The position numbers and the translations under genes are program-made. The notes beneath the pieces are model-generated. The model was not told the DNA's origin. It worked only from the letters and a program-made list of their open reading frames with translations, and ran no database searches. Positions 37,186 through 48,247 of a stretch of DNA of 64,000 nt are shown piece after piece (within the stretch, counting starts at the first letter, position 1; the number at the start of each line of letters is the position of its first letter). This stretch comes from Polaribacter sejongensis (GTDB lineage Bacteria > Bacteroidota > Bacteroidia > Flavobacteriales > Flavobacteriaceae). The stretch spans positions 3,975,501 to 4,039,500 of the forward strand of contig NZ_CP150667.1 of NCBI RefSeq assembly GCF_038024065.1. Direction: 5' to 3'.

Positions 37186-37803
37186 ATGTCTGGGTTAATA
37201 GGAAGAAAGATTGGGATGACCAGCTTATTCGATGAGAACGGGAAGAATATTCCTTGTACTGTAATCGAAGCAGGTCCTTGCGTTGTCACTCAGGTCAGAA
37301 CCGAAGAGGTTGACGGCTATAGTGCGTTACAACTTGGTTTCGATGACAAAAAAGCAAAAAGTTCTAACAAAGCGTTAGATGGCCACTTTAAAAAAGCTGG
37401 TACCACTGCTAAGAGAAAAGTCGTTGAATTTCAAGGATTTGAAGAGAGTTTTAAATTAGGAGATTCTATTACTGTAGGTCACTTTGAAGAAGGCGAATTC
37501 GTTGATGTATCTGGTGTATCTAAAGGTAAAGGTTTTCAAGGTGTTGTTAAGCGTCATGGATTCGGTGGTGTAGGTCAAGCTACTCACGGACAACATAACC
37601 GTTTAAGAGCTCCAGGTTCTATTGGTGCTGCGTCATATCCTGCAAGAGTATTCAAAGGAATGCGAATGGGAGGCCGTATGGGTGGAGATAAAGTGAAAGT
37701 ACAAAACTTAAGAGTATTAAAAGTAGTTGCTGAAAAGAACTTACTTGTTGTTAAAGGAGCAATTCCTGGACACAAAAATGCTTTTGTAACTATTCAGAAA
37801 TAA
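37186..37803 (+). CDS. rplC: 50S ribosomal protein L3
   Basis: 205 residues with the [19 protein letters not shown] start and the [20 protein letters not shown] finger reaching the peptidyl transferase centre. The methylatable Gln lies in this loop. Its stop overlaps the rplD start by one base. First gene after the regulated leader. Confidence 0.98.
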   Translation: MSGLIGRKIGMTSLFDENGKNIPCTVIEAGPCVVTQVRTEEVDGYSALQLGFDDKKAKSSNKALDGHFKKAGTTAKRKVVEFQGFEESFKLGDSITVGHFEEGEFVDVSGVSKGKGFQGVVKRHGFGGVGQATHGQHNRLRAPGSIGAASYPARVFKGMRMGGRMGGDKVKVQNLRVLKVVAEKNLLVVKGAIPGHKNAFVTIQK

Positions 37804-38432
37804 TGGAAGTAGCAGTTTTAGATATTACAGGAAAAGATACAGGTAGAAAGGTTGAGCTTTCTAAAGATGTATTTGGAATAGAACCTAATGATCATGCAAT
37901 TTACTTAGATGTAAAGCAATATTTGGCTAATCAACGTCAAGGAACGCACAAGTCTAAAGAAAGAGCAGAAATTACTGGTTCTACAAGAAAGATTAAAAAA
38001 CAAAAAGGAACTGGTACTGCAAGAGCAGGTTCTATCAAGTCTGGTGTTTTTAGAGGTGGAGGTCGTATGTTCGGTCCAAGACCAAGAAGTTATTCTTTTA
38101 AATTGAATAAAAACTTAAAGCGTTTAGCACGTAAGTCTGCTTTAAGTATTCAAGCAACGGATAATAACTTAGTAGTTATTGAAGATTTTGAATTTGATAG
38201 TCCAAAAACAAAAAACTTCACAAACTTATTAGGTGCATTAGCTTTAGATGCTAGAAGATCTTTATTTGTTTTGAACGGATTAAATACTAATGTGTATTTA
38301 TCTTCTAGAAACTTAAAAGGTACTACAGTAATAAACGCTGCAGATTTAAATACTTATGGTATTTTAAACGCAAGTAAGATTATTATTACTGAAGGTTCTT
38401 TAGAAGGAATTAATACAAATTTAACCAAATAG
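37803..38432 (+). CDS. rplD: 50S ribosomal protein L4
   Basis: 209 residues. The tunnel-lining loop KQKGTGTARAGSIKSGVFRGGG is intact, as is VFGPRPRSYSF-like sequence downstream. In E. coli L4 represses its own operon. A similar function could act on the rplC leader here, but that is not shown by the sequence. Confidence 0.97.
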   Translation: MEVAVLDITGKDTGRKVELSKDVFGIEPNDHAIYLDVKQYLANQRQGTHKSKERAEITGSTRKIKKQKGTGTARAGSIKSGVFRGGGRMFGPRPRSYSFKLNKNLKRLARKSALSIQATDNNLVVIEDFEFDSPKTKNFTNLLGALALDARRSLFVLNGLNTNVYLSSRNLKGTTVINAADLNTYGILNASKIIITEGSLEGINTNLTK

Positions 38433-38441
38433 GGATTCATA

Positions 38442-38732
38442 ATGAGTATTTTAATAAAACCTATTATCACGGAAAAAGCAACAAATGATAGCGAAGTATA
38501 TAATCGCTTTACATTTATTGTAGATAAAAAAGCTAACAAATTAGAAATTAAAGGAGCTGTAGAAGCAACTTACGGAGTTTCTATTTTAAGCGTTAAGACT
38601 TTAAACTATCCAATACAAAGAAATACTAAGTTTACTAAAAAAGGTTTAGTTACTGGTATTAAAAGTGGATACAAAAAGGCTATCGTTCAAGTAGCAGAAG
38701 GAGAAAGCATTGATTTTTATAACAATCTTTAA
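38442..38732 (+). CDS. rplW: 50S ribosomal protein L23
   Basis: 96 residues. Conserved IIKPIITEKATN-like start and the C-terminal beta-hairpin around KKAIVQVAEGE. It lies at the exit-tunnel mouth and docks trigger factor and SRP. Nine bases after rplD. Confidence 0.96.
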   Translation: MSILIKPIITEKATNDSEVYNRFTFIVDKKANKLEIKGAVEATYGVSILSVKTLNYPIQRNTKFTKKGLVTGIKSGYKKAIVQVAEGESIDFYNNL

Positions 38733-38744
38733 GAAAAGACAAAA

Positions 38745-39569
38745 ATGTCAGTTAGAAAATTAAAACCAATAACACCAGGTCAGCGTTTTAGAGTTGTAAA
38801 TGGGTTCGACACCATAACAACTGATAAGCCGGAGAAAAGTTTACTTGCTCCGAAAAAACGATCTGGAGGTCGAAACAGTCAGGGTAGAATGACAACACGT
38901 AATATAGGTGGTGGTCATAAACAAAGATATCGTATTATCGATTTTAAAAGAGATAAAGCAGGTATTCCCGCAACAGTAAAAACTATAGAGTACGATCCAA
39001 ATCGTACTGCATTTATTGCTTTACTTAGTTATGCTGATGGAGAAAAGCGTTATGTGATTGCACAAAACGGTTTAACAGTAGGTCAAACAATTGTAGCAGG
39101 TTCTGCTATTGCACCAGAAATTGGAAACGCAATGGCATTAAGTGAAATTCCTTTAGGAACTGCAATTTCTTGTATAGAATTACGTCCTGGTCAAGGTGCT
39201 GTTATGGCTCGTTCTGCTGGTTCTTTTGCTCAATTAATGGCAAGAGATGGTAAGTATGCAACAGTTAAGTTACCTTCTGGTGAAACAAGATTAATCTTGT
39301 TAACATGTATGGCAACTATTGGAGTTGTATCTAATTCAGATCATCAATTATTAGTATCTGGTAAAGCAGGTAGAAGAAGATGGTTAGGTAGAAGACCAAG
39401 AGTTAACGCAGTAAGAATGAATCCTGTCGATCACCCAATGGGTGGTGGTGAAGGTCGTGCTTCTGGAGGTCATCCAAGATCTAGAAATGGTATTCCTGCT
39501 AAAGGATTTAAAACTAGATCTAAGACTAAAGCTAGTAATAAGTACATTTTAGAACGTAGAAAGAAATAA
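38745..39569 (+). CDS. rplB: 50S ribosomal protein L2
   Basis: 274 residues with [22 protein letters not shown] at the start and the invariant [13 protein letters not shown] loop with the His close to the peptidyl transferase centre. Full length for the family. 12 bases after rplW. Confidence 0.98.
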   Translation: MSVRKLKPITPGQRFRVVNGFDTITTDKPEKSLLAPKKRSGGRNSQGRMTTRNIGGGHKQRYRIIDFKRDKAGIPATVKTIEYDPNRTAFIALLSYADGEKRYVIAQNGLTVGQTIVAGSAIAPEIGNAMALSEIPLGTAISCIELRPGQGAVMARSAGSFAQLMARDGKYATVKLPSGETRLILLTCMATIGVVSNSDHQLLVSGKAGRRRWLGRRPRVNAVRMNPVDHPMGGGEGRASGGHPRSRNGIPAKGFKTRSKTKASNKYILERRKK

Positions 39570-39575
39570 TAAGTT

Positions 39576-39854
39576 ATGGCAAGATCATTAAAGAAAGGAC
39601 CTTACGTTCACTATAAATTAGAGAAAAAAGTGTTAGCTAATGTAGAGGCTGGTAGCAAAACTGTAATTAAAACTTGGTCTAGAGCAAGTATGATTACTCC
39701 AGATTTTGTAGGACAAACTATTGCTGTTCATAATGGACGTCAGTTTGTACCAGTTTTTGTTACAGAAAACATGGTAGGGCATAAATTAGGCGAATTTTCA
39801 CCAACTCGTTCTTTTAGAGGACATGCTGGTGCAAAAAATAAAGGAAAAAAATAG
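39576..39854 (+). CDS. rpsS: 30S ribosomal protein S19
   Basis: 92 residues; [19 protein letters not shown] start and [11 protein letters not shown] near the end are diagnostic. It contacts the A-site tRNA side of the 30S head with S13. Confidence 0.97.
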   Translation: MARSLKKGPYVHYKLEKKVLANVEAGSKTVIKTWSRASMITPDFVGQTIAVHNGRQFVPVFVTENMVGHKLGEFSPTRSFRGHAGAKNKGKK

Positions 39855-39860
39855 TAGGAT

Positions 39861-40265
39861 ATGGGAGTTCGTAAAAAAAACATGGCAGATCAGTTAAAAG
39901 CAGATAGAAAGCAACGTGCTTTCGCGAAGCTTACTAACTGTCCTACATCACCGAGAAAAATGCGTTTAGTCGCAGATCAGATAAGAGGAGTTGAAGTTGA
40001 AAAAGCTTTACAAATCTTAAAATTTAGCCCAAAAGAAGCTTCAATTAATTTAGAGAAATTGTTGTTGTCTGCAATTGCAAACTGGCAAGCTAAAAATGAA
40101 GAAGCATCTATAGAAGACGCTAAGTTATTTGTAAAAACAATTTGTGTTGATAGCGCAGGAATGTTAAAGAGATTAAGACCAGCTCCACAAGGTCGTGCAC
40201 ATAGAATTCGTAAGCGTTCTAATCACGTTACTTTAGAGTTAGGTAGTAAAAATTTAAGCAATTAA
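39861..40265 (+). CDS. rplV: 50S ribosomal protein L22
   Basis: 134 residues with [14 protein letters not shown] and the tunnel beta-hairpin [19 protein letters not shown]. The N-terminus [18 protein letters not shown] is a longer basic extension typical of Bacteroidota. A downstream ATG at 39882 is a possible alternative. Confidence 0.96.
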   Translation: MGVRKKNMADQLKADRKQRAFAKLTNCPTSPRKMRLVADQIRGVEVEKALQILKFSPKEASINLEKLLLSAIANWQAKNEEASIEDAKLFVKTICVDSAGMLKRLRPAPQGRAHRIRKRSNHVTLELGSKNLSN

Positions 40266-40276
40266 TTAAAGTAGAA

Positions 40277-41002
40277 ATGGGACAAAAAACTAATCCAATA
40301 GGAAATCGTTTAGGAATCATCAGAGGTTGGGAATCTAACTGGTACGGTGGTAATGACTACGGAGATAAATTAGCTGAAGATTTTAAAATAAGACAGTATG
40401 TAAATGCTAGATTATTTAAAGCAAGTGTTTCTAGAGTAATTATAGAGCGTACTTTAAAACTTGTAACCGTTACTATCACTACGGCACGTCCAGGTATCAT
40501 TATTGGTAAAGGAGGTCAAGAGGTAGACAAGTTAAAAGAGGAGCTTAAAAAAATTACAGGTAAAGAAGTTCAAATTAATATTTTTGAAATTAAACGTCCA
40601 GAATTAGATGCAAAATTAGTTGCAGTTAGTGTTGCTCGTCAAATTGAAAATAGAATTTCATACAAGAGAGCTACTAAAATGGCTATTCAGGCTACTATGC
40701 GTATGAACGCTGAAGGAATTAAAATTCAAATTTCAGGTCGTTTAAACGGAGCTGAAATGGCACGTTCTGAACATTATAAAGAAGGAAGAATTCCACTTTC
40801 TACTTTTAGAGCTGATATTGACTATGCACTTGTAGAAGCTCATACTCAATACGGAAGACTAGGTGTTAAAGTATGGATTATGAAGGGTGAGGTTTATGGT
40901 AAAAGAGAATTATCTCCATTAGTTGGCTTGTCTAAAAAACAAGGTGGTAATAAAGGTGGTGGTGATAGATCTAAACGTCAACAACCTCGTAGAAGAAAAT
41001 AA
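40277..41002 (+). CDS. rpsC: 30S ribosomal protein S3
   Basis: 241 residues with [14 protein letters not shown], the KH-type RNA-binding [16 protein letters not shown] motif and [22 protein letters not shown]. Basic Lys/Gly/Arg C-terminal tail. Part of the mRNA entry helicase site. Confidence 0.98.
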   Translation: MGQKTNPIGNRLGIIRGWESNWYGGNDYGDKLAEDFKIRQYVNARLFKASVSRVIIERTLKLVTVTITTARPGIIIGKGGQEVDKLKEELKKITGKEVQINIFEIKRPELDAKLVAVSVARQIENRISYKRATKMAIQATMRMNAEGIKIQISGRLNGAEMARSEHYKEGRIPLSTFRADIDYALVEAHTQYGRLGVKVWIMKGEVYGKRELSPLVGLSKKQGGNKGGGDRSKRQQPRRRK

Positions 41003-41024
41003 TTTTTAAAATTAGAAATTAAAA

Positions 41025-41456
41025 ATGTTACAGCCAAAAAGAGTAAAATACCGTAAGGTACAGAAGTCGAAAGGAAATATGACTGGTATTTCTGGTAGAG
41101 GAAATCAACTTTCTAATGGGATGTTTGGTATCAAATCACTAGACCAGAATTTATTAACTTCTCGTCAAATAGAAGCAGCTCGTATCGCGGCAACTCGTCA
41201 TATGAAAAGAGAAGGTCAGTTATGGATTAAAGTATTTCCAGACAAGCCTATCACTAAGAAACCTTTAGAGGTACGTATGGGTAAGGGTAAAGGAGCACCA
41301 GATCATTTTGTTGCAGTTATTAAACCAGGTAGAATTTTGTTTGAAATCGGTGGAGTATCGATTGAAGTAGCAAAAGAAGCTTTACGTTTAGCAGCTCAGA
41401 AACTTCCAGTAAAAACGAAGTTTGTAGTAGCAAGAGATTTTGATATTAACGCATAA
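41025..41456 (+). CDS. rplP: 50S ribosomal protein L16
   Basis: 143 residues, [17 protein letters not shown] start, [19 protein letters not shown] and the [19 protein letters not shown] loop. Organises A-site and P-site tRNA contacts on the 50S. Confidence 0.97.
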   Translation: MLQPKRVKYRKVQKSKGNMTGISGRGNQLSNGMFGIKSLDQNLLTSRQIEAARIAATRHMKREGQLWIKVFPDKPITKKPLEVRMGKGKGAPDHFVAVIKPGRILFEIGGVSIEVAKEALRLAAQKLPVKTKFVVARDFDINA

Positions 41457-41467
41457 TTCTAAATAAA

Positions 41468-41659
41468 ATGAAACAATCTGAAGTAAAAGAATTATCTATA
41501 GCTGATCTTAATGAAAAGCTTGGAGCGTTGCAAAAGAATTATACTGATCTTAAAATGGCTCACGCAATAACTCCATTGGAGAACCCATTGCAGTTGAGAG
41601 GTTTAAGAAGAACTGTAGCAAGAATTGCAACAGAATTAACAAAAAGAGAATTACAATAA
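41468..41659 (+). CDS. rpmC: 50S ribosomal protein L29
   Basis: 63 residues, a two-helix coiled hairpin with conserved ENPLQLRGLRRTVARI. Sits beside L23 at the tunnel exit. 11 bases after rplP. Confidence 0.95.
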   Translation: MKQSEVKELSIADLNEKLGALQKNYTDLKMAHAITPLENPLQLRGLRRTVARIATELTKRELQ

Positions 41660-41679
41660 TTCTATAGTCAGTTTTAAAG

Positions 41680-41937
41680 ATGGAAAAAAGAAATCTTAGA
41701 AAAGAGAGAATTGGTGTTGTTTCTAGTAACAAAATGGAAAAATCTATTGTTGTTGCAGAAACTAAGAGAGTAAAGCACCCAATGTACGGTAAATTCGTAT
41801 TAAAGACGAAGAAGTATGTTGCACACGACGAACAGAATGATTGCAACGAAGGAGATACTGTTAGGATCATGGAAACAAGACCTATGAGTAAATCTAAGCG
41901 TTGGAGATTAGTAGAAATCCTAGAAAGAGCTAAATAA
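41680..41937 (+). CDS. rpsQ: 30S ribosomal protein S17
   Basis: 85 residues; OB fold with [34 protein letters not shown] and [19 protein letters not shown]. rplN starts 1 base after its stop. Confidence 0.96.
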   Translation: MEKRNLRKERIGVVSSNKMEKSIVVAETKRVKHPMYGKFVLKTKKYVAHDEQNDCNEGDTVRIMETRPMSKSKRWRLVEILERAK

Positions 41938-41938
41938 T

Positions 41939-42307
41939 ATGTTACAGACAGAATCAAGATTAAAAGTCGCAGATAACACTGGAGCAAAAGAAGTTTTAGT
42001 GATTAGAGTTTTAGGAGGAACAAGAAAACGTTACGCAAGTATTGGAGACAAGATTGTAGTAGCTGTTAAATCTGCAACTCCAAACGGAACTGTAAAAAAA
42101 GGTCAAGTATCTAGAGCAGTTGTTGTGAGAACGAAAAAAGAAGTAAGACGTAAAGACGGATCATACATTAGATTTGATGATAACGCTTGTGTACTTTTAA
42201 ATCCTACAGAGGAAATGAGAGGAACTCGTGTTTTTGGACCAGTTGCACGTGAGCTTCGTGAGAAACAATTCATGAAAATAGTATCATTAGCACCTGAAGT
42301 GCTTTAA
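41939..42307 (+). CDS. rplN: 50S ribosomal protein L14
   Basis: 122 residues, [18 protein letters not shown] start, [13 protein letters not shown] and [13 protein letters not shown] near the end. Full family length; bridges the 30S and binds L19. Confidence 0.98.
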   Translation: MLQTESRLKVADNTGAKEVLVIRVLGGTRKRYASIGDKIVVAVKSATPNGTVKKGQVSRAVVVRTKKEVRRKDGSYIRFDDNACVLLNPTEEMRGTRVFGPVARELREKQFMKIVSLAPEVL

Positions 42308-42320
42308 ATCATTATACAAG

Positions 42321-42623
42321 ATGAAGAAGTTCAAATTAAAATCAGGAGATACTGTAAAAGTAATTGCAGGAGATCATAAAGGATCTGAAGGAAAGGTTTT
42401 ACAAATCATTAAAGAGAAGGATAGAGTTTTAGTAGAAGGTGTAAACTTAGTTTCTAAGCACACTAAACCTAGCGCTCAAAACCCTCAAGGTGGTATTGTA
42501 AAGAAAGAAGCTTCACTTCACATCTCTAACTTAATGTTAGTAGAAGATGGTGTAGCTGTGAGAGTAGGTTATAAGGTTGATGGAGATACTAAGACTAGAG
42601 TCTCTAAAAAAACTAAAAAATAA
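42321..42623 (+). CDS. rplX: 50S ribosomal protein L24
   Basis: 100 residues with a KOW motif ([21 protein letters not shown]) and [18 protein letters not shown]. An assembly initiator of the 50S subunit. Confidence 0.96.
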   Translation: MKKFKLKSGDTVKVIAGDHKGSEGKVLQIIKEKDRVLVEGVNLVSKHTKPSAQNPQGGIVKKEASLHISNLMLVEDGVAVRVGYKVDGDTKTRVSKKTKK

Positions 42624-42631
42624 AAATAATC

Positions 42632-43183
42632 ATGAGTTACGTACCAAGATTAAAAGCAGAATACAAGGAAAGAGTTATAAGTGCTCTTACTGAAGAATTC
42701 AGTTATAAGAATGTAATGCAAGTACCAAAATTAGAAAAAATAGTTGTTTCTAAAGGTGTTGGTGCTGCAATTGCAGATAAGAAATTAATAGATTATGCTT
42801 TAGAAGAGTTGACTAAAATTACAGGTCAAAAAGCAGTTTCTACATTGTCTAAGAAAGATATCGCAGCTTTTAAATTGCGTAAAGGGATGCCAATTGGTGT
42901 TAAAGTTACTTTACGTGGTGATAAAATGTATGAGTTCTTAGATAGATTAGTTACCGCTTCTCTACCTCGTGTTAGAGACTTTAACGGTATAAAAGCTAAT
43001 GGTTTTGATGGAAGAGGTAATTACAATTTAGGAATTACTGAACAAATCATCTACCCAGAGATTAATATTGATCAAGTTAAAAAAATTAGTGGAATGGATA
43101 TTACTTTTGTAACATCTGCAGATACTGATAAAGAAGCTAAATCATTATTAGGAGAATTAGGTTTACCATTCAAAAAAAATTAA
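42632..43183 (+). CDS. rplE: 50S ribosomal protein L5
   Basis: 183 residues; [31 protein letters not shown] and the C-terminal [20 protein letters not shown] are conserved. Binds 5S rRNA. rpsN starts 3 bases later. Confidence 0.97.
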   Translation: MSYVPRLKAEYKERVISALTEEFSYKNVMQVPKLEKIVVSKGVGAAIADKKLIDYALEELTKITGQKAVSTLSKKDIAAFKLRKGMPIGVKVTLRGDKMYEFLDRLVTASLPRVRDFNGIKANGFDGRGNYNLGITEQIIYPEINIDQVKKISGMDITFVTSADTDKEAKSLLGELGLPFKKN

Positions 43184-43186
43184 GAA

Positions 43187-43456
43187 ATGGCTAAAGAATC
43201 AATGAAAGCGCGTGAGCGTAAGAGAGCAGCAACTGTTGCTAAATATGCTGAAAAGAGAAAAGCTTTAAAAGAAGCTGGAGACTATGATGCATTACAAAAA
43301 TTACCTAAGAATGCTTCACCAGTTAGAATGCATAACAGATGTAAGTTAACTGGTCGTCCAAAAGGATATATGAGACAATTTGGTTTATCTCGTGTTACTT
43401 TTAGAGAAATGGCCAATCAAGGGTTGATACCAGGTGTGAAAAAAGCATCTTGGTAG
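43187..43456 (+). CDS. rpsN: 30S ribosomal protein S14 (zinc-free type)
   Basis: 89 residues, the long form with no CxxC pairs. Conserved [17 protein letters not shown] and [23 protein letters not shown]. Last gene before a 164-base break that holds a terminator-like hairpin and a promoter. Confidence 0.97.
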   Translation: MAKESMKARERKRAATVAKYAEKRKALKEAGDYDALQKLPKNASPVRMHNRCKLTGRPKGYMRQFGLSRVTFREMANQGLIPGVKKASW

Positions 43457-43481
43457 AAAATTTTAAATAAAGCTCAAATAT

Positions 43482-43520
43482 AAAAATAGAATGTGTACAT
43501 TTGCACGCTCTATTTTTTTT
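43482..43520 (+). terminator. Composite terminator hairpin with promoter -7 box in its loop
   Basis: AAAAATAGA (43482-43490) pairs with TCTATTTTT (43509-43517), then GTG/CAC closes an 8-base loop, with a run of eight T at the end. The loop is TACATTTG, a perfect -7 promoter box. So one sequence may both end the rpsN transcript and start the rpsH one. Confidence 0.6.
43496..43503 (+). promoter_or_regulatory. Internal promoter -7 element upstream of rpsH
   Basis: TACATTTG, identical to the -7 box of the rpsL promoter, 117 bases before rpsH. The -33 region (ending about 43476) lacks TTTG, so strength is uncertain. The leader that follows (43510-43620) is about 110 bases. Confidence 0.55.
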
Positions 43521-43620
43521 GAGTATAAGAATTTTAACTGATTATAGGTTCATTTATCACAGAGAAATCTGTAGCATAAATAGAGGTATTTGAAAACCGT
43601 AATCGCAATTTTAAATAAAT

Positions 43621-44019
43621 ATGTATACAGATCCAATCGCGGATTTTCTTACAAGAGTAAGAAATGCAATCGCAGCAGGACACAGAGTAGTGGAAATTCC
43701 GGCTTCAAACTTGAAGAAGGAAATGACTAAAATTTTGTTTGATCAAGGGTATATTTTAAGCTACCAGTTCAATGACGATAAAGTTCAGGGAACAATTAAG
43801 ATAGCTTTAAAGTACGAAAGAGAAACAAAAGAATCAGTAATTAGAAAGATTCAACGAATCAGTACACCAGGTTTACGTAAATACGTTGGCTCTACAGAGA
43901 TGCCAAGAGTGTTAAACGGACTTGGAATTGCTATTGTTTCTACATCTAAGGGTGTAATGACAAACAAAAAAGCACGTCAAGAGAATGTTGGAGGAGAAGT
44001 TTTATGTTACGTTTATTAA
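43621..44019 (+). CDS. rpsH: 30S ribosomal protein S8
   Basis: 132 residues; [15 protein letters not shown] start and the C-terminal [21 protein letters not shown] are diagnostic. S8 represses the spc operon in E. coli by binding its mRNA, so the 110-base leader here is a candidate target. That is inference only. Confidence 0.97.
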   Translation: MYTDPIADFLTRVRNAIAAGHRVVEIPASNLKKEMTKILFDQGYILSYQFNDDKVQGTIKIALKYERETKESVIRKIQRISTPGLRKYVGSTEMPRVLNGLGIAIVSTSKGVMTNKKARQENVGGEVLCYVY

Positions 44020-44028
44020 TCTATAGAA

Positions 44029-44574
44029 ATGAGTAGAATTGGAAAAAATCCTATTAGCATTTCACAAGGTGTAGATGTTAATGTAAAAGACAATGTAGTA
44101 ACCGTAAAAGGAAAATTAGGTGAGTTAACTCAAACTATTTCTGAAGGTATTACAGTAGAAATTGAAGATGGTATTATCACTTTAGATAGAACATCAGAAA
44201 GTAAAAACCATAAAGCACAACATGGTTTAATGAGAGCTTTAATCAATAATATGATTGAAGGTGTAAGTAAAGGTTGGACAAAAGATTTAGAATTGGTTGG
44301 TGTTGGTTATAGAGCATCTAATCAAGGACAAAAACTAGATTTAGCTTTAGGTTTCTCTCATAATATCGTTTTAGAGTTAGCTCCAGAGGTTAAAATTGAG
44401 ACAATATCTGAGAAAGGGAAAAACCCGATCATTAAATTATCTTCATTTGACAAACAATTAGTTGGTCAAATTGCTGCAAAGATTCGTTCTTTCAGAGCTC
44501 CAGAGCCTTATAAAGGAAAAGGTGTGAAGTTTGTTGGTGAAATATTAAGAAGAAAAGCAGGTAAATCTGCATAA
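44029..44574 (+). CDS. rplF: 50S ribosomal protein L6
   Basis: 181 residues; [11 protein letters not shown] start, GVGYRA mid-domain, and the C-terminal [22 protein letters not shown]. Two duplicated beta-alpha domains near the sarcin-ricin loop. Confidence 0.97.
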   Translation: MSRIGKNPISISQGVDVNVKDNVVTVKGKLGELTQTISEGITVEIEDGIITLDRTSESKNHKAQHGLMRALINNMIEGVSKGWTKDLELVGVGYRASNQGQKLDLALGFSHNIVLELAPEVKIETISEKGKNPIIKLSSFDKQLVGQIAAKIRSFRAPEPYKGKGVKFVGEILRRKAGKSA

Positions 44575-44585
44575 TATATAGCATT

Positions 44586-44936
44586 ATGGCATTATCAAAG
44601 CTACAAAGAAGAGCTAGAATTAAGCGTAGAATTAGAAAAATCGTTTCTGGTACTGCTACTAAACCAAGATTATCGGTTTATAGAAGTAACAAGGAAATCT
44701 ACGCTCAATTAGTAGACGATGTAAATGGAGTAACATTAGCTTCAGTTTCATCTAGAAATAAAGAAATAAACGCAAGTACTAAAATCGAAGCAGCAACAGC
44801 AGTTGGTAAATTAATCGCTGAAAAAGCTACTAAAGCAGGAGTTGAAACTATTGCTTTCGATAGAAACGGGTATTTATATCACGGTAGAGTTAAAGTATTA
44901 GCAGACGCTGCAAGAGAAGCGGGTTTAAAATTTTAA
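44586..44936 (+). CDS. rplR: 50S ribosomal protein L18
   Basis: 116 residues; [24 protein letters not shown] and C-terminal [26 protein letters not shown]. Binds 5S rRNA with L5. Confidence 0.97.
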   Translation: MALSKLQRRARIKRRIRKIVSGTATKPRLSVYRSNKEIYAQLVDDVNGVTLASVSSRNKEINASTKIEAATAVGKLIAEKATKAGVETIAFDRNGYLYHGRVKVLADAAREAGLKF

Positions 44937-44942
44937 GAAATT

Positions 44943-45464
44943 ATGCAAGGATATAAAAACGTAGAAAGAGTAAAACCTAGTGGGTTAGATCTTGTAGATA
45001 GATTAGTAGGAGTACAACGTGTTACTAAAGTAACAAAAGGTGGTAGAGCATTTGGTTTCTCTGCAATCGTAGTTGTTGGAGATAGTAATGGTGTTGTTGG
45101 ACATGGTTTAGGTAAATCTAAAGATGTTGCATCTGCAATTGCAAAAGCAATTGAAGACGCAAAGAAAAATTTAGTTAGAATTCCTATTTTAGATGCAACT
45201 TTACCTCATGAGCAAAAAGGTAAATTTGGTGGAGCGAAAGTTTTTCTTAAGCCTGCATCTCATGGTACTGGAGTTATTGCTGGTGGTGCTGTAAGGCACG
45301 TACTAGAGTCAGTTGGTATTCATGATGTATTATCAAAATCTCAAGGATCATCAAATCCTCATAACGTAGTTAAAGCAACTTTTAATGCTTTATTACAATT
45401 ACGTAGTGCAGCAGGTATTGCTAAGCAAAGAGGGATTTCTTTAGAGAAAGTATTTAACGGATAA
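44943..45464 (+). CDS. rpsE: 30S ribosomal protein S5
   Basis: 173 residues with [38 protein letters not shown] and the [15 protein letters not shown] motif of the second domain. Decoding fidelity protein at the mRNA entry. Confidence 0.97.
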   Translation: MQGYKNVERVKPSGLDLVDRLVGVQRVTKVTKGGRAFGFSAIVVVGDSNGVVGHGLGKSKDVASAIAKAIEDAKKNLVRIPILDATLPHEQKGKFGGAKVFLKPASHGTGVIAGGAVRHVLESVGIHDVLSKSQGSSNPHNVVKATFNALLQLRSAAGIAKQRGISLEKVFNG

Positions 45465-45475
45465 ACCTAAGAACG

Positions 45476-45658
45476 ATGGCAAGAATAAAAGTTACACAAG
45501 TAAAAAGTCAAATCGGACGTCTTCAAAGTCAAAAAAGAACTTTAGAGGCATTAGGTTTACGTAAAATGAACCAAACTGTAGAGCATGAGGCAACTCCATC
45601 TATAGTTGGTATGGTAAATACAGTTAAACACTTAGTTTCTTTCGAAGAAATTAAATAA
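45476..45658 (+). CDS. rpmD: 50S ribosomal protein L30
   Basis: 60 residues; KVTQVKSQIGRLQSQKRTL and LGLRKMNQTVEHEATPSIVGMVN are family hallmarks. 11 bases after rpsE. Confidence 0.95.
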   Translation: MARIKVTQVKSQIGRLQSQKRTLEALGLRKMNQTVEHEATPSIVGMVNTVKHLVSFEEIK

Positions 45659-45672
45659 GATATTTAGAAAAA

Positions 45673-46122
45673 ATGAGTTTACATAATTTAACACCAGCAG
45701 TAGGTTCCATTAAAAAAGGAAAAAGAATTGCAAGGGGTGAAGGATCTGGAAAAGGTGGTACCGCTACAAGAGGTCACAACGGACAGAAATCTCGTTCTGG
45801 TTATTCTAAAAAGATTGGTTTCGAAGGAGGGCAAATGCCACTTCAGAGACGTGTACCAAAATTTGGTTTCACAAATATTAATCGTGTTGAATATCAAGGT
45901 ATCAATATCGATAAATTACAATCTTTAGTTGATAGTGGAAAGATAACAGATACAGTTACTTTAGAGACTTTAATTGCTAATAGATTGGCAAGAAAAAACG
46001 ACTTAATTAAAATATTAGGTAGTGGAGAGTTAAAGGCTAAATTAAACATAACTGTACATAAATTTACAGCAACAGCAAAAGCAGCTATCGAAGCAGCTGG
46101 AGGAGAAGCTGTTACTTTATAA
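45673..46122 (+). CDS. rplO: 50S ribosomal protein L15
   Basis: 149 residues; KKGKRIARGEGSGKGGTATRGHNGQKSRSG and FEGGQMPLQRRVPKFGF, both diagnostic. 10 bases before secY. Confidence 0.97.
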   Translation: MSLHNLTPAVGSIKKGKRIARGEGSGKGGTATRGHNGQKSRSGYSKKIGFEGGQMPLQRRVPKFGFTNINRVEYQGINIDKLQSLVDSGKITDTVTLETLIANRLARKNDLIKILGSGELKAKLNITVHKFTATAKAAIEAAGGEAVTL

Positions 46123-46132
46123 CATCCCGTAA

Positions 46133-47458
46133 ATGATGAATTTTATTAATAGATTAAAAGAGATTTTCAGTATTGAAGAGTTGAAGAATAAAATTCTTCT
46201 TACAATCGGTTTAATTGCTGTGTATCGTTTTATGGCTTCTGTTCCATTACCTGGAATAGATCCATTACAACTTTCAGCTTTAAAAGAGAGTACTTCTGGA
46301 GGTCTTTTAGGTTTATTGAATGCATTTACAGGAGGAGCATTTGCTAGGGCGTCAGTAATGGCTCTTGGTATTATGCCTTATATTTCTGCATCTATTGTAG
46401 TTCAGTTAATGGGAATTGCGGTTCCTTATTTACAGAAACTACAAAAAGATGGAGAAAGTGGAAGAAAAAAAATTACACAAATAACAAGATGGTTAACAAT
46501 TGGTATTACGTTAGTGCAAGCACCTACGTATATTACTGCTATTAAAACACAATTTGGTTTAGGACCAGAAGCGTTTTTAGTAAGTGGTGCTACTTTTTGG
46601 ATATCATCAATCATCATTTTAACTGCAGGAACAATTTTTGCAATGTGGTTAGGAGAGCGTATTACAGATAAAGGTGTTGGTAATGGTATATCATTATTAA
46701 TTACTGTTGGTATTATCGCTAACTTCCCTGCTGCTTTTTTACAAGAGTTTGTTGCTAAAACAACAAATGCTGGAGCAGGTGGAATTATGATGGTTTTAAT
46801 AGAAATCATTGTTTGGTTTGTAGTAATTTTATTAACTGTGCTATTAGTTACTGCTGTTCGAAAGATTGCAGTGCAGTATGCTAGAAGAACGGTTGTAGGA
46901 AATGTACAAAATGTTGCAGGTTCAAGAGATTATATCCCTTTGAAGTTGAATGCAGCAGGTGTTATGCCAATTATCTTTGCTCAAGCAATTATGTTTTTAC
47001 CAGTTGCTTTAGCTCAGAGATTTCCAGCAATTGCTAGCTTACAAGATATGAATGGTTTATGGTACAATGTTATTTTTGCATTGTTAATTGTCATCTTTAG
47101 TTATTTCTATACTGCGATTACTATTCCTACGAATAAAATGGCAGATGATTTAAAAAGAAGTGGTGGTTTTATACCAGGTATTAGACCAGGAAAAGACACA
47201 GCAGATAGATTAGATTCTGTATTATCTAGAATTACGTTCCCAGGATCGTTATTTTTAGCAGCATTATCTATTTTACCAGCAATTGTAGTTCAGTTTGGAG
47301 TACAACAGAGTTGGGCCATGTTTTATGGTGGTACATCATTAATAATTATGGTTGGAGTTGCAATTGATACGTTGCAACAAATTAATTCGTACTTATTAAA
47401 TCGTCATTATGATGGTTTAATGAAAGCGGGGAATAGCAACAGAAAATCGAATAAATAA
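46133..47458 (+). CDS. secY: Preprotein translocase subunit SecY
   Basis: 441 residues with ten TM segments. [13 protein letters not shown] in TM1, [29 protein letters not shown] in the plug/TM2 region, and [16 protein letters not shown] in the cytosolic loop that binds SecA. ATG codons at 46133 and 46136 are both possible. It forms the Sec channel. adk and map, often next to secY elsewhere, are absent here. Confidence 0.97.
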   Translation: MMNFINRLKEIFSIEELKNKILLTIGLIAVYRFMASVPLPGIDPLQLSALKESTSGGLLGLLNAFTGGAFARASVMALGIMPYISASIVVQLMGIAVPYLQKLQKDGESGRKKITQITRWLTIGITLVQAPTYITAIKTQFGLGPEAFLVSGATFWISSIIILTAGTIFAMWLGERITDKGVGNGISLLITVGIIANFPAAFLQEFVAKTTNAGAGGIMMVLIEIIVWFVVILLTVLLVTAVRKIAVQYARRTVVGNVQNVAGSRDYIPLKLNAAGVMPIIFAQAIMFLPVALAQRFPAIASLQDMNGLWYNVIFALLIVIFSYFYTAITIPTNKMADDLKRSGGFIPGIRPGKDTADRLDSVLSRITFPGSLFLAALSILPAIVVQFGVQQSWAMFYGGTSLIIMVGVAIDTLQQINSYLLNRHYDGLMKAGNSNRKSNK

Positions 47459-47459
47459 T

Positions 47460-47675
47460 ATGGCTAAACAATCAGCAATTCAACAGGACGGAACAATTAC
47501 AGAAGCATTATCTAATGCAATGTTTCGTGTAGAATTAGAAAATGGACATATTGTTACGGCACACATTTCTGGTAAAATGCGTATGCATTATATCAAATTA
47601 TTACCTGGAGATAAGGTGAAATTAGAAATGAGTCCGTACGATTTATCAAAGGCAAGAATTACTTACAGATACTAA
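47460..47675 (+). CDS. infA: Translation initiation factor IF-1
   Basis: 71 residues; S1-like OB fold with [20 protein letters not shown] and the [29 protein letters not shown] end. Blocks the A site during initiation. Starts 1 base after secY. Confidence 0.97.
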   Translation: MAKQSAIQQDGTITEALSNAMFRVELENGHIVTAHISGKMRMHYIKLLPGDKVKLEMSPYDLSKARITYRY

Positions 47676-47688
47676 AAAAACAAAACAG

Positions 47689-47805
47689 ATGAAAGTTAGA
47701 GCATCAGTTAAAAAAAGAAGTGCCGACTGCAAAATAGTTCGCAGGAAAGGTAGATTATACGTGATTAATAAACAAAATCCTAGATTTAAACAAAGACAAG
47801 GGTAA
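47689..47805 (+). CDS. rpmJ: 50S ribosomal protein L36 (zinc-free type)
   Basis: 38 residues, [19 protein letters not shown] ending NPRFKQRQG. Only one Cys is present, so the zinc ribbon of C+ L36 is lost and this is the C-minus form. Its stop shares one base with the rpsM ATG (TAATG). It is short enough to be missed by length-limited gene calling. Confidence 0.95.
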   Translation: MKVRASVKKRSADCKIVRRKGRLYVINKQNPRFKQRQG

Positions 47806-48170
47806 TGGCAAGAATAGCAGGTATTGATATTCCAAAGAATAAAAGAGGTGTTATCGCATTAACTTACATCTTTGGTATAGGAAGCAGCAGAGCTCAAAAA
47901 GTTCTAGCAGAAGCAAAAGTAGATGAGAGCATTAAAGTTCAAGACTGGACAGATGATCAAATCGCAGCAATTAGAGAACAAGTAGGATCTTTCACAATTG
48001 AAGGTGAACTACGTTCTGAGGTACAGATTAACATCAAACGTTTGATGGATATCGGTTGTCAAAGAGGTATTCGTCACAGACTTGGTCTTCCTTTAAGAGG
48101 ACAAAGAACTAAGAATAACTCTCGTACAAGAAAAGGTAAGAGAAAAACTGTAGCTAACAAGAAAAAATAA
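47805..48170 (+). CDS. rpsM: 30S ribosomal protein S13
   Basis: 121 residues; [22 protein letters not shown] start, [31 protein letters not shown] tail. Bridges the 30S head to the 50S. One-base overlap with rpmJ. Confidence 0.97.
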   Translation: MARIAGIDIPKNKRGVIALTYIFGIGSSRAQKVLAEAKVDESIKVQDWTDDQIAAIREQVGSFTIEGELRSEVQINIKRLMDIGCQRGIRHRLGLPLRGQRTKNNSRTRKGKRKTVANKKK

Positions 48171-48247
48171 GTTAGATAAAGTAATAAAGATCTAATAATA
48201 GTGTAAACTATAAAGTTAGAAAACTAAATTACTAAAACTGAAAAATT

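Noticed and set aside
43187..43456. Possible zinc-binding form of S14
   Set aside because: There is only one Cys in the protein, so no zinc site can form.
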